Assembly (NCBI GenBank): GCA_007570785.1
Contig: ML660772.1
Coordinates: 35,595,247-35,659,246, forward strand
Origin: Antilocapra americana
Lineage: Eukaryota; Chordata; Mammalia; Artiodactyla; Antilocapridae
Direction: 5' to 3'
DNA length: 64,000 nucleotides
Shown: positions 48,213-59,811 of the stretch, one piece after another
Layout: each line of letters opens with the position of its first letter
Position numbering within the stretch: position 1 is the stretch's first letter
Notes under the pieces: generated by a model
Database searches by the model: none
What the model saw: the letters and a program-made list of their open reading frames with translations, nothing else
Told to the model about the DNA's origin: nothing
Position numbers and translations under genes: made by a program

Positions 48213-50698
48213 CAGCAAGACTGGGAGCTGACTGTGGCTCAGATCATGAACTCCTTATTGCCAAATTCAGACTGAAATTGAAGAAAGTAAGGAAAACCAC
48301 TAGACCATTCAGGTATGACCTAAATCAAATCCTTTACAATTATATAGTATAAATGAGAAATAGATTTAAGGGACTAGATCTGATAGACAGAGTCCTGCTG
48401 AACTGTGGAGGTAGGTTTGTAACATTGTACAGGAGACAGGGATCAAGACCATCCACCCAAAAAAGAAATGCAAAACGGCAAAATGGCTGTCTGAGGAGGC
48501 CTTCCAAAGAGCTGTGAAAAGAAGAGAAGTGAAAAGCAAAGGAGAAACGGAAAAATATACCCATTTGAATGCAGAGTTCCAAAGAATAGCAAGGAGAGAT
48601 AAGAAAGCTTTCCTCAGTGATCAGTGCAAAGAAATAGAGGAAAACAATAGAATGGGAAAGACTAGAGATCTCTTCAAGAAAATTAGAGATACCAAGGGAA
48701 CATTTCATGCAAAGATGGGAACAATAAAAGACAGAAATGGTATGGACCTGGGACTTCCCTGGTGGTCCAGTGGTTGAGAATCTACCGGCCAATGCAGGGG
48801 ACACAGGTTCGATCCCTGGTCCAGGAAGATCCCACATGCTGCAGAGCAACTAAGCCTGTGCACTGCAACTACTGCTGAAGTCTGTGAACCTAGAGCCCAT
48901 GCTTTGCAACAAGAAAAGCTGCTGCAGTGAGAAGTGAGAAGCTGGTGCACTGCAATTAGAGTGTAACCCCCGCTCACCGCAACTAGAGAAAGTCTGTGCA
49001 TAGCAACAAAGACCCAGAGCAGCCAAAAATAATAAATAAATAACATTAGAAAAAAAAAAAGAAATGGTATGGACCTAACAGAAGCAGAAGATATTAAGAA
49101 GAGGTGGCAAGAATACACAGAAGAACTATACAAAAAAAGATCTTCATGTCCCAGATCACGATGGTATGATCAGTCACCTAGAGCCAGACATCCTGGAATG
49201 TGAAGTCAAGTGGGCCTTAGGAAGCATCACTACAATCAAAGCTAGTGGAGGTGATGGAATTCCAGTTGAGCTATTTCAAATTCTGAAAGATGATGCTGTG
49301 AAAGTGCTGCACTCAATATGCCAGCAAATTTGGAAAACACAACAGTGGCCACAGAACTGGAAAGGTCAATTTTCATTCCAATCCCCAAAAAAGGCAATGC
49401 CAAAGAAAGCTCAAACTATTGCACAGTTGCACTCATTTCACACGCTAGTAAAGTAACGCTCAAAATTCTCCAAGCCAGGCTTCAGCAATACATGAGCCGT
49501 GAACTTCCAGATGTTCAAGCTAGTTTTAGAAAAGGCAGAGGAACCAGAGATCAAATTGCCAACATCTGCTGGATCATTGAAAAAGCAAGAGAGTCCAGAG
49601 AAACATCTATTTCTGCTTTATTGATTATTCCAAAGCTTTTGACTGTGTGGATCATCAAAAACTGTGGAAAATTCTGAAGGAGATAGGAATACCAGACCAC
49701 CTGACCTGCCTCTTGAGAAACCTGTATGCAGGTCAGGAAGCAGCAGTTAGAACTGGACATGAAACAACAGACTGGGTCCAAATTGGGAAAGGAGTACATC
49801 CAGGCTGTATATTGTCACCCTGCTTATTTAACTTATGTGCAGAGTACATCATGAGAAACACTGGGCTGTATGAAACACAGTCTGGAATCAAGACTGCTGG
49901 GAGAAATACCAATAACCTCAGATATGCAGGTGACACCACCCTTATGGCAGAAAGTGAAGAAGAATTAAAGAGCTGCTTGATGAAAGTGAAAGAGGAGAGT
50001 GAAAAAGTTGGCTTAAAGCTCAGCATTCAGAAAACTAAGATCATGGCATCCGGTCCCATCACTTCATGGCAAATAGATGGGGAAACAGTGGAAACAGTGT
50101 CAGACTTTATTTTTCTGGGCGCCAAAATCACTGCAGATGGTGATTGCAGCCATGAAATTAAAAGACACTTACTCCTTGGAAGAAAAGTTATGACCAACCC
50201 AGACAGCATATTAAAAAGCAGAGACATTAATTTGCCAACAAAGGTCCTTCTAGTCAAGGCTATGCTTTTTCCAGTAGTCATGTATGGAGAGTTGGACTAT
50301 AAAGAAAACTGAACACTGAAGAATTGATGCCTTTGAACTATGTGTTGGAGAAGACTTTTGAGAGTCCCTTGGACTGCAAGGAGATCCAACCAGTCCATCC
50401 TGAAGGAGATCAGTCCTGGGTGTTCATTGGAAGGACTGGTGTTGAAGCTGAAACTCCAATACTTTGGCCACCTCATGCGAAGAACTGACTGATTAGAAAA
50501 GACTCTGATGCTGGGAAAGATTGAGGCAGGAGGAGAAGGGGATGACAGAGGATGAGATCATTGGGTGGCATCACCAACTCTATGGACATGAGTTTGAGTA
50601 AGCTCTGGGAGTTGGTGATGGACAAGGAGGCCTGGTGTGCTCCCGTCCATGGGGTTGCAAAGAGTTGGACACAACTGAGTGACTGAACTGAACTGAAC
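48213..50698 (+). mobile_element. BovB (RTE) LINE, longest copy in the window
   Basis: Sense BovB from the endonuclease 3' part ('gggagctgactgtggctcag') through the complete RT and the C-terminal region to 'gaactgaactgaactg'. A long, slightly diverged TSD flanks it: tgtttttgactt(tt)gctgactctct around 48188-48212 against 50699-50721. The best-preserved frame is 49647-50312 (221 codons). It contains the RT block 'DHLTCLLRNLYAGQEAAVRT' and a palm motif that reads YAGD, so one catalytic aspartate is lost. Frameshifts separate it from 49166-49456 and 49318-49677. A CHR SINE interrupts it at 48750-49059. It is inactive. Confidence 0.95.
48750..49059 (+). repeat. CHR-type SINE nested in BovB
   Basis: tRNA-like head 'gggacttccctggtggtcca' and B box 'ggttcgatccctgg', the CHR body ('gcaactactgctgaagtctg', 'cgcaactagagaaagtctgt') and an A-rich tail. 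A perfect 17-bp TSD, agaaatggtatggacct, lies at 48733-48749 and 49060-49076; both copies are BovB sequence. Confidence 0.95.
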
Positions 50699-50721
50699 TG
50701 TTTTTGACTTGCTGATTCTCT

Positions 50722-52424
50722 TATTCATCTATATTTAATGATAGTTTGAAGCAGGTTTTTTTTTTAGCGTACGGTGATAGGGGTATTGTCCTGTACATGG
50801 AAAAATACCTCATCAGAATTCAAAATAACTGAAAATAGAATCTTGTGTTTGCGTTTTAGTTTGTTTGTTTTTGTTTTTTTATTTCACTCAGTTCTCTTTT
50901 GAGGCTCTAGACAGAATTAAATTAGAAAGAAAATCTGTGCGGTAAGGTTCTTTTTATAATATGACTGATGATTTTATGTAAATGATGAAATATAGTTCCA
51001 GTTATTTTCTTTTTTGCCTTAAAGCAGAACAGAGATCAAATGTTTTTAGAATGATAAAACTTTTGTTTCTATTCATTTTGTTTCCTTCAGCTGAGGGATA
51101 GTGAAGAAAGATTTTTACACTTACATTTGTATAATTTCATCTACTGCTTTCTTGGTTTCTTCTCTTTTTCTATAGGAGTAGAGTTTATTTGCTTCTAGGA
51201 AGGAGGCTGGATTTTAAAGAATATAGAAACTCAGAAAATACTTGAGGGCACTGTTATCCTCCCAATGTCCCCTTCACCTAGCTGACATAATTTTATGCAA
51301 ATGTGTGTAATTTATAGCAATTTCCAACAGGCATTGTTTATATTAATCTGTATCAGCATCTGTGTAGAGGACTTGAAGTTCAATAATTTTCAGAACATTA
51401 ATTCTCTATTCTTGGAAATCATTAGATTTCCTACTACTTATTCAGTACTTAATACAGCTATGACAACATAATATGACATTTATTTAAAGATGCTTTTTGT
51501 TTTGCTACTTTTGGCTTTTTAATATGGTATTTTATTAAGACATAAAATCTTTTTCCTGTTTAAGATAAAAGTTTATGGGACAATATATATGAGAAAGGTT
51601 TTCTTTTTTTCCTCTTTTTCATTATCTGATTAAACATACTGGTAAATAAACACATAACCCTTTGCTTTTGCTTTAATTAATGCTTTTCTTGGAAGACTTT
51701 TAGGAAGAAATGTGATATAATTATAAGTGAGCAAAAACATTAATGAACTATCAAGGTAATTAAAAGATGACTTCCCTATATGCTGCTATCAGGGGCTTCC
51801 AGGAAAGTCTCAGAAGAATTTACTTTCTTTTTATTACAATTGTTTAATTAACTTGAGAAAAATCCCAGGTGTACCCTTACTACAAGTATACTTCAGAGAA
51901 AGTGGCGACTCTAATGTGTACAGAGGTGTATTCACCAGCAGGAAGGCCAAAGTGTTGTGTTTTTCAGGTAAAATTTGGGGATAATTTATTTCAGCAGACG
52001 TTTAAGCATGTAAACAGGATAATTGTGTCATTTATTTTGCCGCATAGCTCTTAAAATCAATCATTATATTAGTTGATTCATAAACCTGTTTTATAGAAAA
52101 TGTTCACTGCTTTTCTCTATGTTCATACATTCCTTGGCCTGGACTGGAAGAGTTTTCTTTATAGAACTTGCACTCCCCAGGCTGTGTCTTTGGGAAAGGA
52201 CTTTTATCTGCAACAACTGTATGGTTTTCCTAGCAAGTAAGTGCTGTGGAACAAATAGACGGATTCCTGCTGTCTTCTCTCCAAGCCCAAGTATTTTGGA
52301 GAAGCTTACCACATACTCACTGAAACAAAACAAAACAAAAAAAACAACCTGACCTTAAAGAGAAACAAATAACTAATCACAATCCGTACTTTGCTTTTGT
52401 TTTGGGTGTATCTCATAAGCTGAC
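50722..52424. other. Single-copy stretch
   Basis: About 1.7 kb of AT-rich sequence. No gene or named repeat. Confidence 0.35.
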
Positions 52425-53157
52425 TAACACTTATCATTGCCTGATACTCTGCAGCACTTTCACATGTAAGTCAATTAAGTCTTAGAGTACCTCAAGTCTA
52501 CCTGTGAGGTAAAACTGTTATTCTGATTATTCTGATAAGCCACAAAATTAAGACACTTGCTCCCTGGAGGAAAAGCTATGACAAACCTAGACAGCATATT
52601 AAAAAGCATTGACATTACTTTGCCAACAAAGGTCCATCTGGTCAATGCTATAGTTTTTCCAGTAGTCATGTATGGATGTGAGAGTTGGAACATAAAGAAA
52701 GCTGAGTGCAGAAGAATTGATGCTTTTGAACTGTGGTGTTGGAGAAGACTACAAGGAGATCCAACGAGTCAATCCTAAAGGAAATCAATCCTGAATATTC
52801 ATTGGAAGGACTGATGCTGAAGCTGAAACTCCAATACTTTGGCCACCTGATTCGAAGAACTGACTTTGTTCAAAAGAACTCTGATGCTGGGAAGATTGAA
52901 GGCTGGAGAAAAAGGGGTTAACAGAGGATGAGAGGGATGGATGGCATCACTGACCTGATGGACATGAGTTTGAGTAAGCTCCAGGAGTTGCTGATGGACA
53001 GGGAAGCCTGGTGTGCCACAGTCCATGGGATTGCAAAGAGCCAGACACAACTAAATGACTGAACTGAACTGAACTGAAGGAATTGAGGAGGAAGTCTGCC
53101 AAGATTGTATCGCTCTTTGGCAGTGAAACTAGGCATTAGAGGGCTTTTGGTTCAGAT
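52425..53157 (-). repeat. MIR SINE split by BovB
   Basis: The left part (52425-52535) reads 'actttcacatgtaagtcaat' and 'ctacctgtgaggtaaaactg'. The right part (53078-53157) resumes with 'aggaattgaggaggaagtct' and 'ggcagtgaaactaggcatta'. Both follow reverse MIR order. Confidence 0.55.
52538..53077 (+). mobile_element. BovB (RTE) LINE 3' fragment
   Basis: Starts in the C-terminal coding part ('aagacacttgctccctggag') and ends 'gactgaactgaactgaactg'. It has a deletion in the phrase 'gagaagact...acaaggagatc', where about 20 bases present in other copies are missing. Confidence 0.92.
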
Positions 53158-53384
53158 CTGGTATGTGTGCTTTCTTCTACACCAAGTTCACTCTTCTTTG
53201 GTGTTCTGTTCAGCTGGCTGCAGGGGTAGCACTGAATGGAAGGGATTCTGCTGCAGATCCTTGTTTCATTTCTGTATGTCCCAGCCCGGCCAAGGCCATT
53301 AGGATCTCTACCACAGTGGAATCCAGGTCACCTTATCTCTTCCCTGGAGCACAGCAGTAGCCTTCTTCCCCTCATATCAGCCAG
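53158..53384. other. Short single-copy stretch
   Basis: GC-richer, with overlapping short open frames that I regard as chance. Confidence 0.3.
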
Positions 53385-54015
53385 GGATCTTTGGAAATGT
53401 AATTTGGATCATGTCATACTTCTGCTTAAAAGCCTTCAGTGATTTTCCATTGTACATAGAACAAAATCCAAAATGTTATTTTTGTCTGTAAGATCTGGCA
53501 CATTCTGGCTTCTGCTTATCTGTCCCTCACTTAAGTATCAGCGGATCACACATAGTTCTTGGAAGGCCTCAAGCTCTTCCTTGCCTCAGGACCTTTGTAC
53601 TTGTATTTTCCTTTGTCTGTTTTTTTTTTAAGTCTTTCTGCCTTGAGCTGATCCTTCACATTTTAGCCCAAATGTCATTTTCTGAAGTGATACCTTCTAC
53701 AGCTTCCCAACCTAAGCTCTTTTGTTTTATTTATATTCCTTCTCTCTACAATATTTATGATTTGCTTTTATAGTTAATAATTACTAACATTCAGGAAGTC
53801 CTTCCAATTTGCCAGCCACTGTGCACTTGCCTTTTACCCTATTTATAGATGAGGAAGTAAGATGCTTTCCCAGATTACAGTAAATTGGGAACCAGGGTTT
53901 GAATCAGCCTTCCTTCACAGGACTATAAGCTCTGGGAAGGCAGGAACTATGTGTTTTATTATTTTCCCAGTGCCTGGCATACAATAGGCCCTCAGCAAAC
54001 ACCTATTGAACAGAC
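53385..54015 (+). mobile_element. L2 LINE 3' end split by MIR
   Basis: 'ctgcttaaaagccttcagtg', 'ttgcctcaggacctttgtac' and, after the MIR, 'actataagctctgggaaggc', 'cagtgcctggcatacaatag' give L2 order to its 3' terminus. Confidence 0.85.
53765..53912 (-). repeat. MIR SINE nested in L2
   Basis: Reverse MIR: 'ttactaacattcaggaagtc', 'tttatagatgaggaagtaag', 'aaccagggtttgaatcagcc'. Confidence 0.8.
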
Positions 54016-54060
54016 AAACCTGTGGAAATGACTTATTTATATCTATTTTTAATAATGCTT

Positions 54061-54273
54061 TGTGCTGTGCTTAGTCGCTAAGTTGTATCCAACTCTTTAT
54101 GACCCTATTAACTGTAGCCAGCCAGGCTCCTATGGCCAAGGGATTCTCCAGGCAAGAATACTGGAGTGGGTTGCCATGCCCTCCTCCAGGGGATCTTCCC
54201 AACCCAGGGATTGAACCCAGGTCTCCTGCATTGTAGGCAGATTCTTTACTGTCTGAGCCACCAGGGAAGTCTC
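54061..54273 (-). repeat. Bov-tA SINE
   Basis: Complete reverse copy from 'tgtgctgtgcttagtcgcta' to 'gagccaccagggaagtc'. Confidence 0.93.
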
Positions 54274-54284
54274 TTAGTGTAGTT

Positions 54285-55200
54285 ACAGTAAAATCTGTCC
54301 TTTTAAAGTATGCAATTCAGCGGTTTTTACTATATCTAGAGTTGTACAGCTATAATCACCATCTGATTTTAGAATGTTTGCATCACCTCCAAAAGAAACT
54401 GTGTTTCCCTGTCCCCTTACTCTCTGGAAACCGCTAATCTGCATTATGTCTCTGGGGTTTCTTATTTTGGAAGCTTCATGTAAGTAGACTCATGCAGCAT
54501 AACAGTCTTTTGTGACCGGCTTCTTTCATTTTGCGTAATGTTTTCAAGGTCCTTCCATGTGGTGGCATATTTCAGTGCTCTGTTCCTTTCTGTAGTTGAG
54601 TATTGGTCTTTTGTATGGAGATACCACATTTTCTTTATCTATTCACCATTTGATGGGGATGTGGGTTGCTTCTAGTTTCTGGCTTTATAAATAACACTGC
54701 TGTGGATATTTATGTACAAATTTTTACAAGGACATATCTTTTCAGTTCCTATGGGTATATGCCTAGGAGTGGAACTGCTAGGTCTTGTGGTAAGTCTGTG
54801 TTTAACATTTTGAAGGATTGTCAAACTGTTTTACAGAGTGGAACAATGACTGCTTCTGCTGCTAAGTCGCTTCAGTCGTGTCCGACTCTGTGCGACCCCA
54901 TAGACGGCAGCCCACCAGGCGCCCCCAGCCCTGGGACTCTCCAGGCAAGAACACTGGAGTGGGTTGCCATTTCCTTCTCCAATGCATGAAAGTGAAAAGT
55001 GAAAGCGAAGTCGCTCAGTCATGTCCGACTCTTAGCGACCCCATGGTCTGCAGCCTACCAGGCTCCTCCGTCCATGGGATTTTCCAGGCAGGAGTACTGG
55101 AGTGGGGTGCCGTTGCCTTCTCCAGAACAATGACTAAGGCCTCTCAAGGAAAACCAGAGGTGGAGAATAATAAAGCAGTAAAAACAGGGACTATTGCAGT
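54285..55200 (-). mobile_element. Old L1M 3' region, interrupted by BOV-A2
   Basis: Antisense L1M: 'taaagtatgcaattcagcgg', 'tctggaaaccgctaatctgc', 'aggtccttccatgtggtggc', 'cctatgggtatatgcctagg', ending about 'ttgtcaaactgttttacaga' where BOV-A2 is inserted. What follows the SINE is not clearly L1. Confidence 0.8.
54852..55124 (-). repeat. BOV-A2 dimeric SINE
   Basis: Both BovA units and the linker are intact in reverse complement, with a short CTG-type tail. A perfect 11-bp TSD, gaacaatgact, lies at 54841-54851 and 55125-55135. Low divergence from consensus suggests a relatively young insertion. Confidence 0.95.
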
Positions 55201-57070
55201 AGGGAGAAAGAAATCTCAGTATAGAACTGGGCTCGATTCTGATCAGAGCAGGGAAAAATGGGGGTTCTTTGTGAAGGAACAGGGTAGGGTTTGGGATTGG
55301 TGGGTAGAAAATTACTAAGAGGGTAGGGCAGTTGTTGGCTAAACTGCTGTAAAAGGATTCTAAAAGAATTCTTGCTGAAGACTGACCACAGTGATCAGTT
55401 ATTGTTTTGGGGGATGGGGGAGGTAAGAAATTTGGTTAAATATTAAGGATGATCAGATATCAAGGGTGGGAGATTCTGGCTAAACCTTTTCAATAAGATT
55501 CTCGCTAAAGTTGGGTGATGCAAAGACAGACATGCCAGTCTAAGATTCAAGGCCTAGTTGGGAGAAAGATTCAGAGGAGCCGGTTTAAAGTTTAGGTTGG
55601 TCAAAGAGAGACTCTTTGTCAGACCCCTAACAGATGATTCAGTATTACCCTTCCGGAGCTTTTCATCAACTATATTAGCAAGGAGGCTTCTAATCAATTC
55701 TCTTAAATTGCCTTCAACTCTATCCAGTGACATTTCATTTAGCATCCAACAGATATTTACTGACATGATGTTGGCTGAGCTGAGATACAGTTTTTGGAGT
55801 ATTTTCTTGAAGCTGGTAAAGCTGCTTTATTTTCTGTTTCATTCTTACAAATTAATGTTTTTGTTTTTAGAAACTTTTAGCAGGTCTGATAGCTTAGGCC
55901 TCTTTGAAAGTCTCATTTATGCTGTAAAAAGGGAAAGGCAATATCATATAATATCGTGAGTTTCACAGTTTAAGACACTGGTCCCATTTAAGTAAACTGC
56001 TCTTTCTTCCCCAAATACACTTTTTAAGTGTGAATATCTTTTTTTCCTTCTTTTTCTTTTTTTTATTATCTTTTCCTTTTGTAGAAAACATTTTTTTCTC
56101 TGCCTCTGAGTGGGTGGTGTCTCCAATCCAGAACTAAATTGTTTTTATTACTACTATTATTTTCTCCCACTTATTGAAATATTGTAAGAGTAGGTTCTTT
56201 ATAAATCAGCCAGCAACTGGAAGAATTATTTTAACTATCTCACAAACTGTTTCATCCTATGGTTTTTCTACTTTACTACTGCCTATCTGTAGTATGTCAT
56301 GTATCATCAATTAATGCAAATTCAAATTTATTTCAAGAATTTAGCAAGGCTCCTGAAAATATTTGGCTGTCTTGGGGGACTGAGAATATAGCATTGTTAC
56401 TCACTCAGTTGGAAAAATGAAGGCTTCCTCTGAGTGACTCAAGCAGAGCTTCCTAACCTTCACCGAGGCTAACTGCTGCCTCTTCTCTGCAGTTAGTAAC
56501 TAATGTGTGCCAGCTCCCGTCGTAGTGATTATAATTGCTCAGGTTACATTAATATTCATGGCGCATGCCTCTCACCTTACGTGGTACTCATTCCCTGTGT
56601 CTTTGACTAATGTGCCCTTTTGCATTTCATCTTGGCATGAGGAACCATGATTTTAGAGGATGTGAAGCAGAGAGCAGCTGGGGGAAGAATGAATACCCAG
56701 CACCCAGTGCCAGGATTAACATACTGATGCAGATATTCTGAGAAGGGATCTTTTGAGACAGGTTATAAGTAAACACCAAGTGGAACCAAAGCTGACCTTG
56801 CCCTGGCACGTGATGCTAGTCAAGGAAGTGCTTAGCTTTGCTCTGTTTTATTTCGCTCTTGGGTTGCCAGCTGTTTCAAGCCAGCTGTTTAGGCACAGTT
56901 AAAATAAAGGCCAGAAATCATCATTATGATGTTTGAAAATATGCCAGTAATTTCTACAGCTTAGAAAGTTGGCAGTAGCATATGGATGAATGCTAAAAAC
57001 TTAGAGATCTAAAAGGAAAATAGCTTATTCTTTCTATCTCTGCAGAATTATTTTTGCAGGGCTGGAGAAG
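55201..57070. other. Single-copy stretch
   Basis: About 1.9 kb. A 133-codon open frame at 55558-55959 gives a hydrophobic, compositionally biased product with no recognised domain and overlaps an opposite-strand frame; not called as a gene. Confidence 0.35.
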
Positions 57071-57074
57071 AGGG

Positions 57075-57250
57075 AGAAATGGAGTGTTGTGGTTTAATGG
57101 GTATAAAGTTTCAGTTTTGCAAGATGAAAAGTTCTAGAGATTGCACAACAATGTACATATACTTAACATTATTGAACATATCCTTAAAAATGATTAAGAT
57201 GATAAATTTTTGTTATGCATATCATACCACAATTGGAAAAAAAGATATTT
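57075..57250 (+). mobile_element. L1M 3' UTR fragment
   Basis: 'agttctagagattgcacaac', 'aatgtacatatacttaacat', 'ccttaaaaatgattaagatg' and 'atcataccacaattggaaaa' follow the sense L1M 3' UTR. Confidence 0.6.
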
Positions 57251-57612
57251 TTAGGATTCTATTCTTTAATAAATTGTGTATTATACTCCTCTTCTGGAGA
57301 ATTACAGGTATCCAGCATATGGAAGCTTTTGAGACATCCTGCGTAAAAAAATTCTGCTTTAACCCAGTGTTTTTCAAATTGCCTCTCCCAACTTATATTT
57401 GAAGAAGTTCCATTTAGGAAGAGCTAATCTGAGATCTTTTCCAGCTCAAAAATGTTATCATTCTTTAAAGACACCCCATGATAATATGGACTATGAAAAT
57501 AAGCCCTGGAAAACAAAGATTAATTTAGGGCTTCTCATTGTTTTCCATATCATGACAAGCACAGAATGTAATGATGTTTGAATGGTACATGAGGGTAAAC
57601 AGTCAAGGTGGC
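57251..57612. other. Short single-copy stretch
   Basis: Nothing recognised. Confidence 0.3.
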
Positions 57613-57620
57613 TCTGGGCT

Positions 57621-57895
57621 GCTGCTGCTGCTGCTGCTGCTAAGTCGCTTTAGTTGTGGCTGACGCTGTGCGACCCCATAGATGGAAACCCACCAGGCTC
57701 CCCCGTCCCTGGGATTCTCCAGGCAAGAACACTGGAGTGGGTTGCCATTTCCTTCTCCAATGCATGAAAGTGAAAAGTGCAAGTGAAGTCGTTCAGTCTC
57801 TCAGCAACCCATGGACTGCAGCCTACCAGGCTCCGCCGTCCATGGGATTTTCCAGGCAAGAGTACTGGAGTGGGGTGCCATTGCCTTCGCGGGGT
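57621..57895 (-). repeat. BOV-A2 dimeric SINE
   Basis: Reverse dimer with a (CTG)8-type tail at the left. The TSD tctgggct is at 57613-57620 and 57896-57903. In the second unit 'gtcgtgtccgactctta' is shortened to 'gtctctca'. Confidence 0.95.
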
Positions 57896-57903
57896 TCTGG
57901 GCT

Positions 57904-59430
57904 AGGAGCTCTCTAATCCAGTCAGCACATCAGTTGGGTGAACATCTGGCAATAAGATCTTTAAAAAGTTATCATTGAACAAGCTACATGAAATATTATG
58001 CTCTTCAGATGTCAGGTTAGCCTGTGAAAGAGGCATTAAAGGCAGAACATACTGTATGTTCCATTTACTTTTCATTGCCAACAGTTTTCCAGTTTAGGTC
58101 AATCAGAAACTCCTGATGGTCTGCATGGTTGTGGTTATTACAGGTCATTAGGCCTAACTGGAAATCTCCAATGGATATGTTGAGAGTGAGGAGGGAGGGT
58201 TTTCCAGCAGGTTAATACCTTCCCACAGTTTGTTCAATATACCTAAGTGATTAATTCAGCAACCTCATATTTTTAAAGTGAAAACATATGTACTAGTGGC
58301 ATTAGCAGAGTACTTCCCACTTAATAGGAAATATTTTGTTTTCAACTTCTCATATCCTAGAGAAATAACTATTTGGGGCAGTCATGTAGATTGGATGTGC
58401 TGGAGAATAGTATATTCATATTAATGCATTTTTGTAGGAAATATGGTATAGATCAGTGAGGCCTTTCCCACTTAAAGCCTCTGAAGTCGTCCTTGTCTCT
58501 CACAATTCACCCTATTCCCCTCAGTGGTGTCATTCTGCAATATTATATCTTTTAAATAGCTTGTTTAAAGATCCTAGACTGGAGGAAAACCCAAGATAAT
58601 AGATTATGTTTGAAAGTGACCTATATTACTGTTTAGTTAGTGTTTCTGTTTAGCTTACCTAGAAATGAAGATTAGTCACTATCTACCTAGTGATAGGTAT
58701 TTTGATTGTGGAAATGCCAAATCCTCTCTTATTGCCTTTTTTGCCATAAAACAACTCTTACTATTGCCTTTATTCACTGCTGATTGTTTTCTCTAGGAAT
58801 CCTATTGGAGAAAGTTCAAGTTTTAAAACTAAAGATAAAATTACATCCTTGCTTAGTGGCAGGGATCCACTGAGAAATCCCATTGACAACCACTGCTGGG
58901 CTTTTAAAACAGAAGTTTAATTACCACCTATTGATTGAGCTTGATTTGTCACTTCTTGGCATCTGGCTAGGCAGAGCTATTCTTTCTAGCTGAGCAAGGC
59001 AGGTGCCAAAATGGGAAAAGAGATGCAGCCACTGCAACTGGCCAGCTTCAGGTGTGGATGAAGAAAGTGAAGTATGTCAAATCAAGAGACCAAAGAGGTG
59101 CTCAGGCAGTAAGCGCACGTGGTGGGCCATTGTGAAAGGGAATTTGAGACAAAGCAAATGGGAGCACAGTAACTCAAAACTTCAGGCTTACAGTTCTCAG
59201 AAGTCCAGGCAGACTATGCTAGAACCACCCCCCCCCCCCGCCATGGAGCACTGAGACTGAGCCTCAGTCTTTGAAGAATAGGACTGAAAAGGGCTGAGGT
59301 TTTAAGGAGGTTACTGGAATAAGACCCAGAAAAAGAGCAAAAGAAACTCAGTAAATAAAAATCAGAGAAATCAATAGGATATATAACCACACCCTGAGGC
59401 CTTCACACAATGTAATGCTGTTGCAGCATC
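57904..59430. other. Single-copy stretch
   Basis: No gene. Includes a (C)12 run at 59228-59239. The 83-codon frame at 59003-59254 has no recognised domain. Confidence 0.35.
59228..59239. repeat. Poly(C) tract
   Basis: Twelve consecutive C, a probable length-variable site and a likely sequencing-error position. Confidence 0.85.
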
Positions 59431-59596
59431 TAATTTTGCTTATTTATTTTAGAATTGAAGTACAGCTGATTTACTATCAATATACTGTGTTAATTTCAGG
59501 TATATAGCTATGCATTCAGTTATACATATATATGTGTACAGTTTCTTTTCCATTAGAAGTTATTACAAGATACTGAATATAGTTACTTGTGCAGTG

Positions 59597-59811
59597 GGGC
59601 CTCCCTGGTGGCTCAGACAGTAAAGAACCAGCCTACAATGCTGGAGACCCAGGTTTGATCCCTGGGTCAGGAAGATCCCCTGGAGAATGGAAAGACTACC
59701 CACTCTAGTATTCTTGCCTGGAGAATTCCATGGACAGAAGAGCCTGGAGGGCTACAGTTCATGGGGTTACAAAAAGTTGGACCAGACTGAATGATTAACA
59801 CACAAACACAC
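59597..59811 (+). repeat. Bov-tA SINE nested in L1
   Basis: Sense copy 'gggcctccctggtggctcag' with B box 'ggtttgatccctggg' and tail 'gattaacacacaaacacaca'. The L1 phrase 'tagttacttgtgc | ctgtgctgtacacc' is duplicated around it (ttgtgc/ctgtgc). Confidence 0.92.

Noticed and set aside
49166..50312. Open frames encoding reverse-transcriptase-like protein as host genes
   Set aside because: They are fragments of a BovB LINE with frameshifts, a lost catalytic aspartate (YAGD) and a flanking target duplication.
55558..55959. 133-codon plus-strand open frame as a gene
   Set aside because: Overlaps an opposite-strand frame of similar quality; no domain, no start context and no poly(A) or splice evidence.
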